DNA from: GCA-020344715 sp050115935
GTDB taxonomy: Archaea; Thermoproteota; Bathyarchaeia; Bathyarchaeales; Bathyarchaeaceae
Reading direction: 5' to 3'
DNA: 19,511 bases
Assembly: GCA_050115935.1 (NCBI GenBank)
Contig: JASFPO010000026.1
Span: forward strand, 1-19,511
In this document: positions 1-8,071 of the stretch, piece by piece
How the letters are laid out: every line of letters begins with the position of its first letter
How positions within the stretch are numbered: position 1 is the first letter of the stretch
Made by a program: the position numbers and the translations under genes
The notes under the pieces: model-generated
The model's database searches: none
Told to the model about the DNA's origin: nothing
The model's input: only the letters and a program-made list of their open reading frames with translations

Positions 1-462
1 CCGTTGATATTCTTCCTTACAATCTTTCGATTTCTTGTGGGAAATATTATGCACATGAGATCCATTGAGGAACGTTCAACTTCTCCAATCATTTGGTCTT
101 TGGACTTGATAATTGTAGTATTTGAATCTATGTTATTTGTTTTAATGGCATTTTTCATAGTCGATAACTGTCGATATTTTTGTCCCCTTCTTCTCTTGAT
201 TTGCATTGTTGATGTTGTATGGATGCTCTTCATGTTAGGCCAATGGAAAAAAGGATTAAGGTTCAAACCACCTTTGGGGTGGGGAATACTGAATTTCTTT
301 TCAGCACTATATCTGGCTCTATTACTTATGTATGACATTCCATTTGCGCCCTTAACCGAAAAAGGTCTTGCTTTTACTTTCGTGGTATTTGCAGTTGCCT
401 TCTCTATAGATGTTTTTTACCTAGACTACTACAAAATATTACGAAAGATGTCTAATGAATGA
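1..462 (+). CDS. Multi-pass membrane protein, 5' end probably outside the window
   Basis: The frame is open from the first base, so the gene probably begins upstream; possible internal starts are TTG at 4 and ATG at 49 or 55. The visible 150 or so residues are strongly hydrophobic, with about four membrane segments (roughly residues 34-55, 58-76, 95-112 and 122-141, counting from the TTG), a short basic loop (QWKKGLRFKPP) after the second, and a charged C-terminus. The N-terminal stretch RFLVGNIMHMRS follows a hydrophobic run, which also suggests that a membrane helix is cut by the window edge. I recognise no family and no catalytic motif. It ends 255 bases before the next gene and shows no link to it. 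A membrane location is well supported; the function is unknown. Confidence 0.6.
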   Translation, partial: PLIFFLTIFRFLVGNIMHMRSIEERSTSPIIWSLDLIIVVFESMLFVLMAFFIVDNCRYFCPLLLLICIVDVVWMLFMLGQWKKGLRFKPPLGWGILNFFSALYLALLLMYDIPFAPLTEKGLAFTFVVFAVAFSIDVFYLDYYKILRKMSNE

Positions 463-670
463 TACTCATCGGTAATGCTGATGATGGATTCAGCTATGAT
501 TTCTGAAATGTGCTTTTCTTCGAGTATGAGACCAAACTATCTGCAAAGGTCTCCGAAAATGCTTTCCAAGATGCGCGCAACGAGGATAGATATCAGGCAA
601 GATGAAGTAGAAGAATGTCATATCGCCCTTTCCGCTCTGAATCCCAAATCTTACCGTGGTTATCCTGCAA

Positions 671-680
671 ACCTTAAATA
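671..680 (+). promoter_or_regulatory. TATA box for the Oah-like gene
   Basis: The sequence accttaaata is a good archaeal TATA element. Its centre is about 26 bases before position 702, giving a leader of some 16 bases to the ATG at 718. The rest of 463-670 holds only weak open frames on both strands, none with a convincing start or ribosome-binding site. Confidence 0.45.
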
Positions 681-717
681 CATACTGAATTAATCTCACT
701 GACGTGATGTGATAGAA

Positions 718-1689
718 ATGTCAGAGAGGAAATACGATTGGTATCCCGATGAGGATCCGAAAAACTGGCGAACCATCAAGTATGAGCCAAATTGGTACGA
801 TCACACCGCATGTATTTCCATTAACAACCCCCAGGAAATGAACTCTTACGTGCTTGGAACCCTTAAAGAGCTGTACACCGCTTACGAGAAAGCTATGGGA
901 GACGACTCCGTCCAGTTTATAGTCATGACTGGTGAGGGTGATAGAGCCTTCTGCACTGGTGGAAACGTGAACGAGTACGCTGAGATATACAACAAAAAGC
1001 CTTGGAAGTTCTGGGAGTGGGGAGAGTTTTATGGCAGAGTCTTCGACATGATCATGCACTGTGGAAAGCCTGTTATCGCCCGAGTAAACGGTGCAGTAGC
1101 AGGAGGTGGCTGGGAGTTCGTCGCTTGTTGTGACCTCGCAATTGCAGCAGACCACGCAAGGTTCATCTCTCCAGGTCCTAGGGTCGGTATGACCTCTATT
1201 GGAGGACTGTCTCAGTGGCTTCCACTGCACATGAGCATAAAGAAATCGGCAGAGATGGTTCTATTAAGTTCACAGATAAACGCCGAAGAAGCCCTCAAAT
1301 ACGGTGTAGTCAACGATGTGGTTCCCTTAAACAAGCTAGACGACAAGGTGAAAGAATACCTCGACAAGATGAAAAAACTGTCTGTATCCAGCCTCTGGTA
1401 CTTTAAGGTGCACCACAACTGGTGGAAAGAACTGGTTTGGCGTCCAACCTGGGAACATGGAAAGGCTTGGTTTGCTCTCAACCTTGGCTCAATGGAGCCC
1501 ACTGAAGGCTTATGGGCTTTCAAGGAAAAGAGAAAGGTTGACATGGAAAAAATCCGTTCCTTCATCGCTCAAGGAGGAGATCCAAGGGTTCCTTACGGAC
1601 CCTACATGGCCAAATGCGGCAAATGTGGCGCAGAATACCTTCCACAAGAATCCAAATACTGTTTGAAATGCGGTGCTCAACTCAAGTAA
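718..1689 (+). CDS. Enoyl-CoA hydratase/isomerase superfamily, resembling 6-oxocyclohexene-carbonyl-CoA hydrolase (Oah/BamA), with a C-terminal zinc ribbon
   Basis: This is a crotonase-fold protein of 323 residues. Seen in the sequence: oxyanion-hole regions AFCTGGN (78-83) and AVAGGGWEF (126-134), the SPGPRVGMTSIGGLSQWLPL block (151-170), and NPQEMNSY (37-44) near the N-terminus. The NSY, FCTGGN..EYAE, GGG-x-E and IGG...LPL pattern is what I recall of the BamA/Oah ring hydrolases of anaerobic benzoate degraders, which open the cyclic dienoyl-CoA product. An ordinary enoyl-CoA hydratase is the alternative. The last 24 residues form a zinc ribbon, C300-x2-C303 and C315-x2-C318, not typical of either family. 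The many Trp residues (W8, W17, W26, W96, W99, W101, W132) are also unusual. ATG 718 is preferred; a GTG at 709 is in frame. A Had-like dehydrogenase lies 9 kb downstream. The superfamily is certain and the substrate is inferred. Confidence 0.8.
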   Translation: MSERKYDWYPDEDPKNWRTIKYEPNWYDHTACISINNPQEMNSYVLGTLKELYTAYEKAMGDDSVQFIVMTGEGDRAFCTGGNVNEYAEIYNKKPWKFWEWGEFYGRVFDMIMHCGKPVIARVNGAVAGGGWEFVACCDLAIAADHARFISPGPRVGMTSIGGLSQWLPLHMSIKKSAEMVLLSSQINAEEALKYGVVNDVVPLNKLDDKVKEYLDKMKKLSVSSLWYFKVHHNWWKELVWRPTWEHGKAWFALNLGSMEPTEGLWAFKEKRKVDMEKIRSFIAQGGDPRVPYGPYMAKCGKCGAEYLPQESKYCLKCGAQLK

Positions 1690-1818
1690 TTGTAGCTGAA
1701 GAAACCTTCTTTCACTCTATTTTAAGAGAAACAGTTTTAGAAAACCAGAACTATTCATAGTTTCCGTACAATGATAAGTAGCTAGTATCCGCTTTGAAAA
1801 TGAACGAGTTCGACTAAC

Positions 1819-3357
1819 ATGAACAAGACGAAAACCCGCATCATTGATGAATTAGGAAAGATTGCTGGACCTGAAAATGTTCTCTCAGATATCGAGGACC
1901 TTCATGTCTACTCTTTTGAGCAGATTTTCAAAATGCAACTGTATCCTAAGATCAACCTTGTCTTAAGGGTTGACTCAAGCGAACAAGCACAGAAAGCATT
2001 GGAACTAGCCAAGAAGAAGGGTCTTACAGTCATTTGCAGAAGTACTGGGAAAGTTGAGAGTTTCGGTTCTGTTCCCTCCACAAGAGTCTTGCTTGATGAT
2101 GTTGCTCCTCCACAACTTAAGATTCGAGGCGAAGCTGAGGAAAATGAGCGGATAGCAGAGTATACAAGGGAAATCTATAGGGCAGGGCAGGGCACACTTA
2201 GAAACGCCGCCTTAGCCCTAAAAGCATTGTTCACAAAAGCGTCAGCCAGCAAGTGCTTAGATCGTACCACTTGCAGTGGCTACTGTACTGTGTCGCCGTC
2301 GTTTAATGATGTGGAAACGTGGTCCTCTAAGGGGAGAGCACTTTTGATACGAGGATTTTGCAGCGGAGAACTGCAGCCTTCGAAGAAGTTGGTGGATGTT
2401 CTCTATAGTTGTAGCCTCTGCGGGCTTTGCTTTGCTGAATGTTTTGAAGACACGGAGGTTAGGAAAGCCATATTGGATACTCGTCGGCGCATCGCGCAGA
2501 AGGGTTTAGCTCCCGATTTGTTCATTAGGACTGCAAAAAATGTATTGAACACTGGAGATGTTAGTGGAACTCCAATGGATAAGCGTCTGGCTTGGTTGAG
2601 AAATCTTCCAGTTAGACGTGCAGAGAAGGCTGATGTTCTCTATTGGATTGGCTGTGTGGTGGCTACTCGAACGCCAAACACTGCAAGAGCTGTTGTTAAC
2701 ATTCTGGGTAAGGCTGATGTTGATTTTACCGTATTGGGTGAGAAGGAAGGCTGTTGTGGCTATGTTTTGCTTGCTTCTGGGTTGTGGAATGAAGCGAAGG
2801 ATGTAGCTTCGCGTATGGTCAAGCGGGTAAGAGAGACTGGAGCGGGGGTTCTTGTCACTTCGTGTGCGGGTTGCTACTACACTTTTTCTAAGCTGTATCC
2901 AGAAGTATTGAATGTTGAGATGCCATGTGAAGTGATGCATGCTTCTCAGTTTGCCAATGATCTGATAAAAAATGGGCAACTTGAACTAAAAGGGCTGAAT
3001 CTTAAGGTGACTTATCACGACCCTTGTTCGCTGGGGCGCCACAGCAATGTCTTTGACGAGCCACGTGATGTTTTGAAAGCAGTGCCTGACTTAAGGCTTG
3101 TTGAGATGCCGTTGAGCAAGAGACGTGCTCGGTGTTGCGGTGCTGGAGGGGGGCTCTGGTCCTTTAACTATCCAGTGAGCGTAAACTCGGGTTATGTTAG
3201 ACTTGCCAATGATGTTGTGTCTCTAGAGGTGGATACACTTGTCACGGCGTGTCCAACATGTCACGTTAATTTCCGACATGCTTCGGTTAAAAAGTCGCTA
3301 GGCGTAAGAATTTTCGATGTCATGGAAATAATAGGAAAATCCATAACACAGTCTTAA
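1819..3357 (+). CDS. HdrD/GlpC/BamD-like iron-sulfur oxidoreductase with two CCG domains and a truncated FAD-binding N-terminus
   Basis: The protein has 512 residues. Residues 5-95 look like the start of a GlcD-type FAD-binding (PCMH) domain: RIIDELGKIAGPENVLSDIEDL, then a segment like the first flavin-binding strand-helix. The remaining 350 or so residues of a normal GlcD domain are absent. Residues 146-156 carry C-x5-C-x3-C, an incomplete-looking cluster site. Residues 198-208 carry a full CSLCGLCFAEC ferredoxin site. Two CCG domains follow: C279, CC 312-313, C349/C352, and C403, CC 439-440, C478/C481. CCG proteins pass electrons through an unusual cubane cluster (HdrB/HdrD, GlpC, LldE, BamD). 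It starts 129 bases after the Oah-like gene on the same strand, with no clear ribosome-binding site. It could be an electron-transfer partner of the redox genes nearby, or a free-standing 2-hydroxyacid oxidoreductase subunit. Confidence 0.8.
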   Translation: MNKTKTRIIDELGKIAGPENVLSDIEDLHVYSFEQIFKMQLYPKINLVLRVDSSEQAQKALELAKKKGLTVICRSTGKVESFGSVPSTRVLLDDVAPPQLKIRGEAEENERIAEYTREIYRAGQGTLRNAALALKALFTKASASKCLDRTTCSGYCTVSPSFNDVETWSSKGRALLIRGFCSGELQPSKKLVDVLYSCSLCGLCFAECFEDTEVRKAILDTRRRIAQKGLAPDLFIRTAKNVLNTGDVSGTPMDKRLAWLRNLPVRRAEKADVLYWIGCVVATRTPNTARAVVNILGKADVDFTVLGEKEGCCGYVLLASGLWNEAKDVASRMVKRVRETGAGVLVTSCAGCYYTFSKLYPEVLNVEMPCEVMHASQFANDLIKNGQLELKGLNLKVTYHDPCSLGRHSNVFDEPRDVLKAVPDLRLVEMPLSKRRARCCGAGGGLWSFNYPVSVNSGYVRLANDVVSLEVDTLVTACPTCHVNFRHASVKKSLGVRIFDVMEIIGKSITQS

Positions 3358-3394
3358 AATGGCAACTGAAAAAAAAGATAGGGTGTTGCTTCTT

Positions 3395-4396
3395 CTAGGT
3401 GGTGCTTTTGGGTTTCATGAATTGCTTTGGAATGTGTATGGCGAACCTGCAGACGGGATCGCCTTTCAGGACAGTTTCTATGACTTCCGCCTTAACCGGC
3501 TGGTCGAAAATGTTGTCCCATGGTCGCTTGTGATAGCCTGCGCTGCAATAGCAGAAGTTTGGCGAGATTTTCAAGCCTGATCTTATTCCTTCGCGTGCCC
3601 ATCCACAGTGACAAGCGTAGTATCTCTTCATCTTCTCGTCTTTTTCATGCAGGTACTTCTTAGTCATGTATGGAATCTTTGTTTCGTAGATTATGTCTCC
3701 TTCTCTGACTCCACCCATGACTTCAGGGTTGCTTCGGACATATTCAACAACCTCTTCGTCGATCTCCTGCGCATAGAACATCGACTTCTCTCGGCTATGT
3801 TTTTCCAGCATCTCAACAGCTTCCTTGTGTTTTCTTCTCAGAAAGTCATCTATGCTCTTGGACTTCAAGAACTTCTCTCTCATCGGCAAATACGCTTCTT
3901 TTGGACCAACATCAAGTCCGCTTGACATGATCTCTTTCAATAACTTTTCATCAAGTGTGGCTTCAAGTCTTTCCATAATCCTCTTGGCTACTTTCGGCTT
4001 GTCTCTAGGGTCCGTCCCGAGTGGAGGCAAGTTGATTTCTTCGAATATCTCGTCACGCCTACTCTCACCCAGAGTTTCTTTCAATGTCTCAGAAAGTTTC
4101 TCTAAAGCCCTATACCCTTCTATGAATCCGAACAGTAAAGTTGCCATATCTCGTTTATTCACAAATCTGCCATATCTTATGAGAGCCGCAAAGCTGTCAA
4201 TCGTGTTCTTCCCATTCTCCACCAAATACGCCACAAAGCTCTGCATATCGCTGGGTGAAGAACTACCAAAGTCCTTGTTTTCGTATTTTTTGTCCAGAAA
4301 AGCCTCGAAATCTCTCACAACTCTGATATGCGCTTGGACAGTGTCTTCTTTCACATTTCTTTTTGTGCAATAATCTTTGAATCCTTTCTCGTCCAA
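3395..4396 (-). CDS. Unknown protein: integrase-type helical N-terminus joined to a Cys-rich ATC-hydrolase/V4R-like C-terminus
   Basis: The gene encodes 333 residues from a TTG at 4396, with GGAG eight bases before it. Residues 1-85 resemble the SAM-like core-binding domain of tyrosine recombinases (a DNA-clamp helical bundle), but no catalytic integrase domain follows. A charged helical middle (about 100-235) leads to a C-terminal domain with C262-x-C264, C282-x-C284 in FCYCSAGY, and VLKGDPVCRFAI around C316. The CxCGW, C.CSAG and KGD..CRF pattern is reminiscent of the L-2-amino-thiazoline-4-carboxylate hydrolase/V4R-like families, where the cysteines bind metal or ligand. I infer a DNA- or protein-binding ligand or redox sensor; no reaction is assigned. 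It is convergent with the iron-sulfur gene (37 bases apart) and divergent from the PhzF gene. Confidence 0.7.
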   Translation of the reverse strand: MDEKGFKDYCTKRNVKEDTVQAHIRVVRDFEAFLDKKYENKDFGSSSPSDMQSFVAYLVENGKNTIDSFAALIRYGRFVNKRDMATLLFGFIEGYRALEKLSETLKETLGESRRDEIFEEINLPPLGTDPRDKPKVAKRIMERLEATLDEKLLKEIMSSGLDVGPKEAYLPMREKFLKSKSIDDFLRRKHKEAVEMLEKHSREKSMFYAQEIDEEVVEYVRSNPEVMGGVREGDIIYETKIPYMTKKYLHEKDEKMKRYYACHCGWAREGIRSGLKISPNFCYCSAGYHKRPWDNIFDQPVKAEVIETVLKGDPVCRFAIHIPKQFMKPKSTT

Positions 4397-4432
4397 GTTT
4401 CTCTCTCCAGCGTGTTGCGTCTTAGAAGAAAT

Positions 4433-4495
4433 AGCAATTTAAGCATTGTGAACAAGGCAAAAGTGCATCTCGAAGTTCACAGAAATGTTAAATTT
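4433..4495. promoter_or_regulatory. Divergent promoter region between the sensor-like gene and the phzF-like gene
   Basis: Two TATA-like elements face opposite ways. Minus-strand CTTAAATT lies at about 4436-4443, some 44 bases before the TTG at 4396. Plus-strand gttaaattt lies at about 4486-4494, some 55 bases before the ATG at 4545. Both distances leave leaders of about 20-30 bases. Confidence 0.35.
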
Positions 4496-4544
4496 CATCT
4501 GTTACCTAGAACGTTAGATCAGATGACCAACAGAGAGAACGACC

Positions 4545-5432
4545 ATGGAAGAATTACCCTTTTACATAGTAGATGTGTTTGCTGAAGAAAAATATGCAGG
4601 TAACCAGCTTGCTGTTGTCAGAGATGCAAAGAAACTTTCCGATACTGAAATGCAGAAGATTGCCAAGGAGATGAACTATTCAGAGACAACCTTTATCATA
4701 TCTGATGAAAAGCGGAACGATGGGTATGATGTTCGCATTTTCACCCCAGAAAAGGAATTGCCTTTTGCTGGCCATCCAACGCTAGGAACGGCCTACGTAA
4801 TACAATGCGAGATTGTCAAAGAGCCTGTCAAAAAGATATTCTTGAATTTGAGAGTCGGACAGATTCCCGTTACATTCAGCTACAGAGACGAACACGCGGA
4901 TCTCTTGTGGATGAAGCAGGTACCACCGACTTTCGGTCAAACCTTTGATTCTGAGGTGCTTTCTAATGTTCTGAACCTCGATGCAGAAGAGATAGATAGT
5001 AGATTTCCGATTCAAGATGTTTCAACAGGTGTTCCTGACATAATAGTTCCTTTGAAGACCTTGGACGCTGTGAAGCGTGCTAGAATATCCAAAGATGAAT
5101 ACTTCGAGTTCATCAAAGATATACAGGCCAAAGGCATACTCATCTTTTGCCCCGAAACGTACCATGAGAACAACGACTTGAATGTCCGCTTCTTCGCTGA
5201 CTACTATGGTGTTCCAGAGGACCCAGCCACTGGTTCTGCAAATGGTTGCTTAGCTGGATATTTGGTGAAACATCGCTATTTCGGAAAAAACCGAATCAAC
5301 CTACGGGTTGAACAAGGTTATGAAATAGGGAGACCTTCATTGTTGCTTCTAAAAGCAGATGACAAAGCAGGAAAAATCGAGGTGTACGTAGGCGGAAAAG
5401 TTGTGATGGTTGCCAAAGGAGAACTTGTTTAG
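4545..5432 (+). CDS. PhzF family isomerase/epimerase-like protein
   Basis: The product has 295 residues, the usual PhzF length. Conserved marks are FYIVDVFAEEKYAGNQLAV at the N-terminus, the catalytic glutamate in MNYSETTF (E47), the loop FAGHPTLGTAYV (74-85) and DPATGSANGCLAGYL (226-240). PhzF proteins have a diaminopimelate-epimerase fold and move protons or isomerise small cyclic acids; most archaeal members have unknown substrates. Both symmetric active-site halves look intact, so it should be active. It has its own TATA-like element and is convergent with the ferredoxin gene (68 bases apart). A role in handling a cyclic intermediate is possible given the neighbours, but that is inference only. 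Confidence 0.9.
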   Translation: MEELPFYIVDVFAEEKYAGNQLAVVRDAKKLSDTEMQKIAKEMNYSETTFIISDEKRNDGYDVRIFTPEKELPFAGHPTLGTAYVIQCEIVKEPVKKIFLNLRVGQIPVTFSYRDEHADLLWMKQVPPTFGQTFDSEVLSNVLNLDAEEIDSRFPIQDVSTGVPDIIVPLKTLDAVKRARISKDEYFEFIKDIQAKGILIFCPETYHENNDLNVRFFADYYGVPEDPATGSANGCLAGYLVKHRYFGKNRINLRVEQGYEIGRPSLLLLKADDKAGKIEVYVGGKVVMVAKGELV

Positions 5433-5500
5433 AAACAAACAGAATCACGTAACGAAGAATTCGAAATCATAAGAATCCTCCAATTATCCGGAGTAGACCA

Positions 5501-5995
5501 TCATGGAGTCAATAGTTTCTGCATTAGCTCGGAGGACTTCTCGGCTGCTTTTCGCATTTTCATCATGTTTGCCCTTGTTGCCTTGACATATTGTAGAGCT
5601 TTTGGGTCACAGAACCTTACGCATACAGGGTCTCCCTCGCATAGGTCGCATTTCAGAATCTTTCCAGTTAAGGTGTCTAGTCCAGCTCCAGCAAAAGGAC
5701 AGTACAACACGCAGAGTCGGCATCCCACACACAAATCATAATCGATAACCACAGCGCCAGTCTTTTCATCCCGCTTTATCGCGCGAACTGGACAAACCGT
5801 TTCACAAATCGGAGTCTCACAATGTAAGCAAACAACAGGTATGTACAAACCAGCTGCCTCCCACTTTGCAACATGAATCCTCGCTCTCGCTGGATTGCAA
5901 ACTTTCTCATGGTGCATCGAACAAGCAGTTTCACAGATTCTGCACCCTGTACATTTTTCCGGGTCTATAAACAAGATCTTCTGCAATGTTTCCAT
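5501..5995 (-). CDS. Four-cluster [4Fe-4S] ferredoxin-type electron-transfer subunit
   Basis: The product has 164 residues with 16 cysteines in four groups: C15/18/21/25, C56/59/64/68, C89/92/95/99 and C116/119/125/129. This is the pattern of the polyferredoxin (DmsB/HycB-like) iron-sulfur subunits that often partner tungsten AOR-family enzymes (for example BamC next to BamB). There is no signal peptide, so it should be cytoplasmic, and it ends in a basic helix. Its ATG lies 8 bases after the AOR stop codon, with GGAGG directly in front of the ATG and GGAT slightly upstream, so translation is probably coupled. It is the last gene of the operon. It most likely passes electrons between the AOR-family enzyme and a soluble or membrane carrier. 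Confidence 0.9.
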   Translation of the reverse strand: METLQKILFIDPEKCTGCRICETACSMHHEKVCNPARARIHVAKWEAAGLYIPVVCLHCETPICETVCPVRAIKRDEKTGAVVIDYDLCVGCRLCVLYCPFAGAGLDTLTGKILKCDLCEGDPVCVRFCDPKALQYVKATRANMMKMRKAAEKSSELMQKLLTP

Positions 5996-6003
5996 CCTCC
6001 ATC

Positions 6004-7893
6004 CTAAATCATGTGGCTCGGCTCTTTGTCGAGTCTCAATTTTGTCAGCGTCTTCTTCGTAGGTACGCCTTTCTTGTTCCAGCCGTGAAGTGCATAGTAC
6101 TCATCGAGCATGGCTTCAAACTTTCCGCGATCTATCTTTTTTCCTTTTGCGATTGGCAAGCCTGTTGGAGTTGGCTCCTTGAAGTACCGTTCAGATAAGT
6201 TGTCGTCTTTTCTTGTGAAACCTTCACGTAGATTGAACATCCTCTCCAGCGTGTAGATGCGTTCCCCTATTTGCATGAGTTGTGCCTTCGAGAACTTCAT
6301 GCCTGTTGCAAGCTGAATCAGCTTCGAAAATTCCTTCCATTTGGGTGCATGCACTGCGCAGAACATTGTTTGAAACTTGCACGTGCCTATCGAGTCCGTG
6401 ACAGCATACAGGAGTTCTTGCCACCAAACCATTCGGCTTTTTCCTTCATATGAGGTGTAGTCGGATGCAACTGGTCCTCCATACACTTCCTGCAGGAAAT
6501 CTTCTGGCAGCCCGTACATGTCAATCGCAGGGCGACTCCTCAGGTGGTCGCTTCCTCTCGTGGATGTGGCTATGCCTAACGCAAAGCTTGGAGTAGGCCG
6601 CTCATCTGAGTGAAGATTGCTCATACCCTTGACTTGAATAGCATAATACTCTGAGTCCTTTCCGATTTTAGCGATGGCATCTCTGAACCCGTCGGCTAAA
6701 ACGTTGCCAAAGCCTTTTCTCGTGGCGATCTGACGTATTAATTCGAACATGGCTTCTTCGTTGCCCCAGCTTAGTTTTAGACCTCCAGTCGTCTTGTCGT
6801 TGATTATTCCTTTCTCATAGAGTTCCATAGCCCAGGCGATGAGTCCTCCTGTTTCAAGCGTGTCCAAGCCATACTTGTTGACGAGGTGATTTGCCACTAG
6901 AACGGTTTCCATTCTTTTGCAGTTGACCATTGTCCCGAAGGCGCCTAGTGAGGTGTACTCAGGGCCTTCTGCAAAGAGAGGTGCGTAGGGTCCATCCTTC
7001 AAAACGTAGCGATGTCTACAGTGAACTACGCAGCCGTAGCATCCAGATGTGCCTATTGAGTAGCGGTCAATGTTTTCTGGCTCTAGATCTTGGCCTTCTT
7101 CAAGCAGATTCAGTTGGAAGTTTTTGGTTCTTATGAGTCCCGTGGTGTTTGTGTTGCTGAAGATTATCATTGTGCCCCATCTGGATTGTGCTCTAGCCCA
7201 GCGGGTGTTGATTATCATATCGTTCATCTCTTTGCAGTAATTGAGTAGCTTCTCTGTTTCAGCGAATTCAAGGTTCAACGTTCCTCTAGTTGCGACAGCC
7301 TTAAGGTTCTTGGAGCCCATTACACAGCCCATGCCTGTTCTTCCAGCTGAGTTCTTCATTCCTGTCCTTACATTGGCGAATCTCACCAGATTTTCGCCTG
7401 CTACCCCGATGACCAAGCTTTTTATGTCCTCATCACCATGGTCCTGTCTTATTGCCTCTTGAGCTTCAATCGTGTCTTTTTCCCAAAGATGAGCACCATC
7501 CCTGACTTCAACCTCGCCATCTTGCACCCAAATATACACGGGTCTTTTCGATTTTCCGGTGATCACTATATGATCAAAGCCTGCGAAACGCATTTCAGGT
7601 CCAAAGAAGCCGCCTATGTTTGAGTCGCCAACAGAGCCTGTTAAAGGAGATTTAGCGGCTACGTCACATCTGCTAGCGCCCAGACATGGAATGCCTCCAA
7701 GCAATCCCGCACCAAAAAACAACACATTCTCTGGGCTCAACGGGTCTATCTTTGGCTTTACATGATTGTAGAGAAGATACATGTCAATGCCTCTGCCGCC
7801 CAAATAAAGCTGGCGCATCCTTTTTGGAACTGGCTTTTGAACAACTTTTCCAGTTGATAGGTTGATGTAGGCTATCTTTCTATTCCAAACCAT
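6004..7893 (-). CDS. Tungsten aldehyde:ferredoxin oxidoreductase family protein (possibly BamB-like)
   Basis: The protein has 629 residues, the full AOR length. The tungstopterin-binding regions are visible: LGGRGID (31-37), SVGDSNIGGFFGPEMRFAG (87-105), GRTGMGCVMGSKNLKA (184-199) and DSIGTC (500-505). The [4Fe-4S] ligands are C285/C288/C292 (CYGCVVHC) and C505. GPEYTSLG (310-317) and SDERPTPSFALGIATSTRG (429-447) are also typical. Members oxidise aldehydes to acids with ferredoxin. One branch, BamB, is the catalytic subunit of class II benzoyl-CoA reductase, which reduces an aromatic ring. I cannot tell the branches apart by eye; the neighbouring Had-like and Oah-like genes make BamB-like plausible. 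It sits between a 47-residue zinc ribbon (25 bases upstream) and the four-cluster ferredoxin. GAGG stands 7 bases before the ATG. Confidence 0.92.
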   Translation of the reverse strand: MVWNRKIAYINLSTGKVVQKPVPKRMRQLYLGGRGIDMYLLYNHVKPKIDPLSPENVLFFGAGLLGGIPCLGASRCDVAAKSPLTGSVGDSNIGGFFGPEMRFAGFDHIVITGKSKRPVYIWVQDGEVEVRDGAHLWEKDTIEAQEAIRQDHGDEDIKSLVIGVAGENLVRFANVRTGMKNSAGRTGMGCVMGSKNLKAVATRGTLNLEFAETEKLLNYCKEMNDMIINTRWARAQSRWGTMIIFSNTNTTGLIRTKNFQLNLLEEGQDLEPENIDRYSIGTSGCYGCVVHCRHRYVLKDGPYAPLFAEGPEYTSLGAFGTMVNCKRMETVLVANHLVNKYGLDTLETGGLIAWAMELYEKGIINDKTTGGLKLSWGNEEAMFELIRQIATRKGFGNVLADGFRDAIAKIGKDSEYYAIQVKGMSNLHSDERPTPSFALGIATSTRGSDHLRSRPAIDMYGLPEDFLQEVYGGPVASDYTSYEGKSRMVWWQELLYAVTDSIGTCKFQTMFCAVHAPKWKEFSKLIQLATGMKFSKAQLMQIGERIYTLERMFNLREGFTRKDDNLSERYFKEPTPTGLPIAKGKKIDRGKFEAMLDEYYALHGWNKKGVPTKKTLTKLRLDKEPSHMI

Positions 7894-7918
7894 CTAGTTT
7901 CCTCATTTTGCCAAGTTT

Positions 7919-8062
7919 TCATGCTCGTCCTCGGATCTTGGCTTGAGTTGGTGTAGGCCAAGAGATCCGATAACTCGTTTTGCATTTCGGACATGTTGCC
8001 TTTTCGGCGTTTGGTTGAACTTCGAAACGTTTTAGGCAGTTTAAACATCTAACTTCGCTCAT
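7919..8062 (-). CDS. Small zinc-ribbon protein, 47 residues
   Basis: The peptide begins MSEVRCLNCLKRFEV. It has C6-x2-C9 and C24-x2-C27, a classical single zinc ribbon, followed by a basic tail (KIRGRA). The ATG lies 9 bases after the stop of the MoaD-like gene, and the stop is 25 bases before the AOR-family start, so it sits tightly inside the operon. Its placement suggests a chaperone or adaptor role for AOR maturation or for sulfur or metal delivery, but no function is known to me. The codon pattern and four well-spaced cysteines make it a real gene with fair confidence. Confidence 0.75.
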   Translation of the reverse strand: MSEVRCLNCLKRFEVQPNAEKATCPKCKTSYRISWPTPTQAKIRGRA

Positions 8063-8071
8063 TTGGCTTCA

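Noticed and set aside
478..507. C/D-box small RNA (TGATGAT ... CTGA)
   Set aside because: The box spacing of 30 bases is too short for an archaeal C/D RNA, and no internal C'/D' boxes are seen.
475..693. Open frame of 72 residues (and a 31-residue frame ending near 606) in the gap before the Oah-like gene
   Set aside because: No ribosome-binding site, no family resemblance, and competing frames on both strands; the gap is more simply a promoter region.
3395..4396. A tyrosine recombinase or mobile element, because of the integrase-like N-terminus
   Set aside because: There is no catalytic R-H-R-Y domain, no attachment-site repeats and no tRNA nearby.
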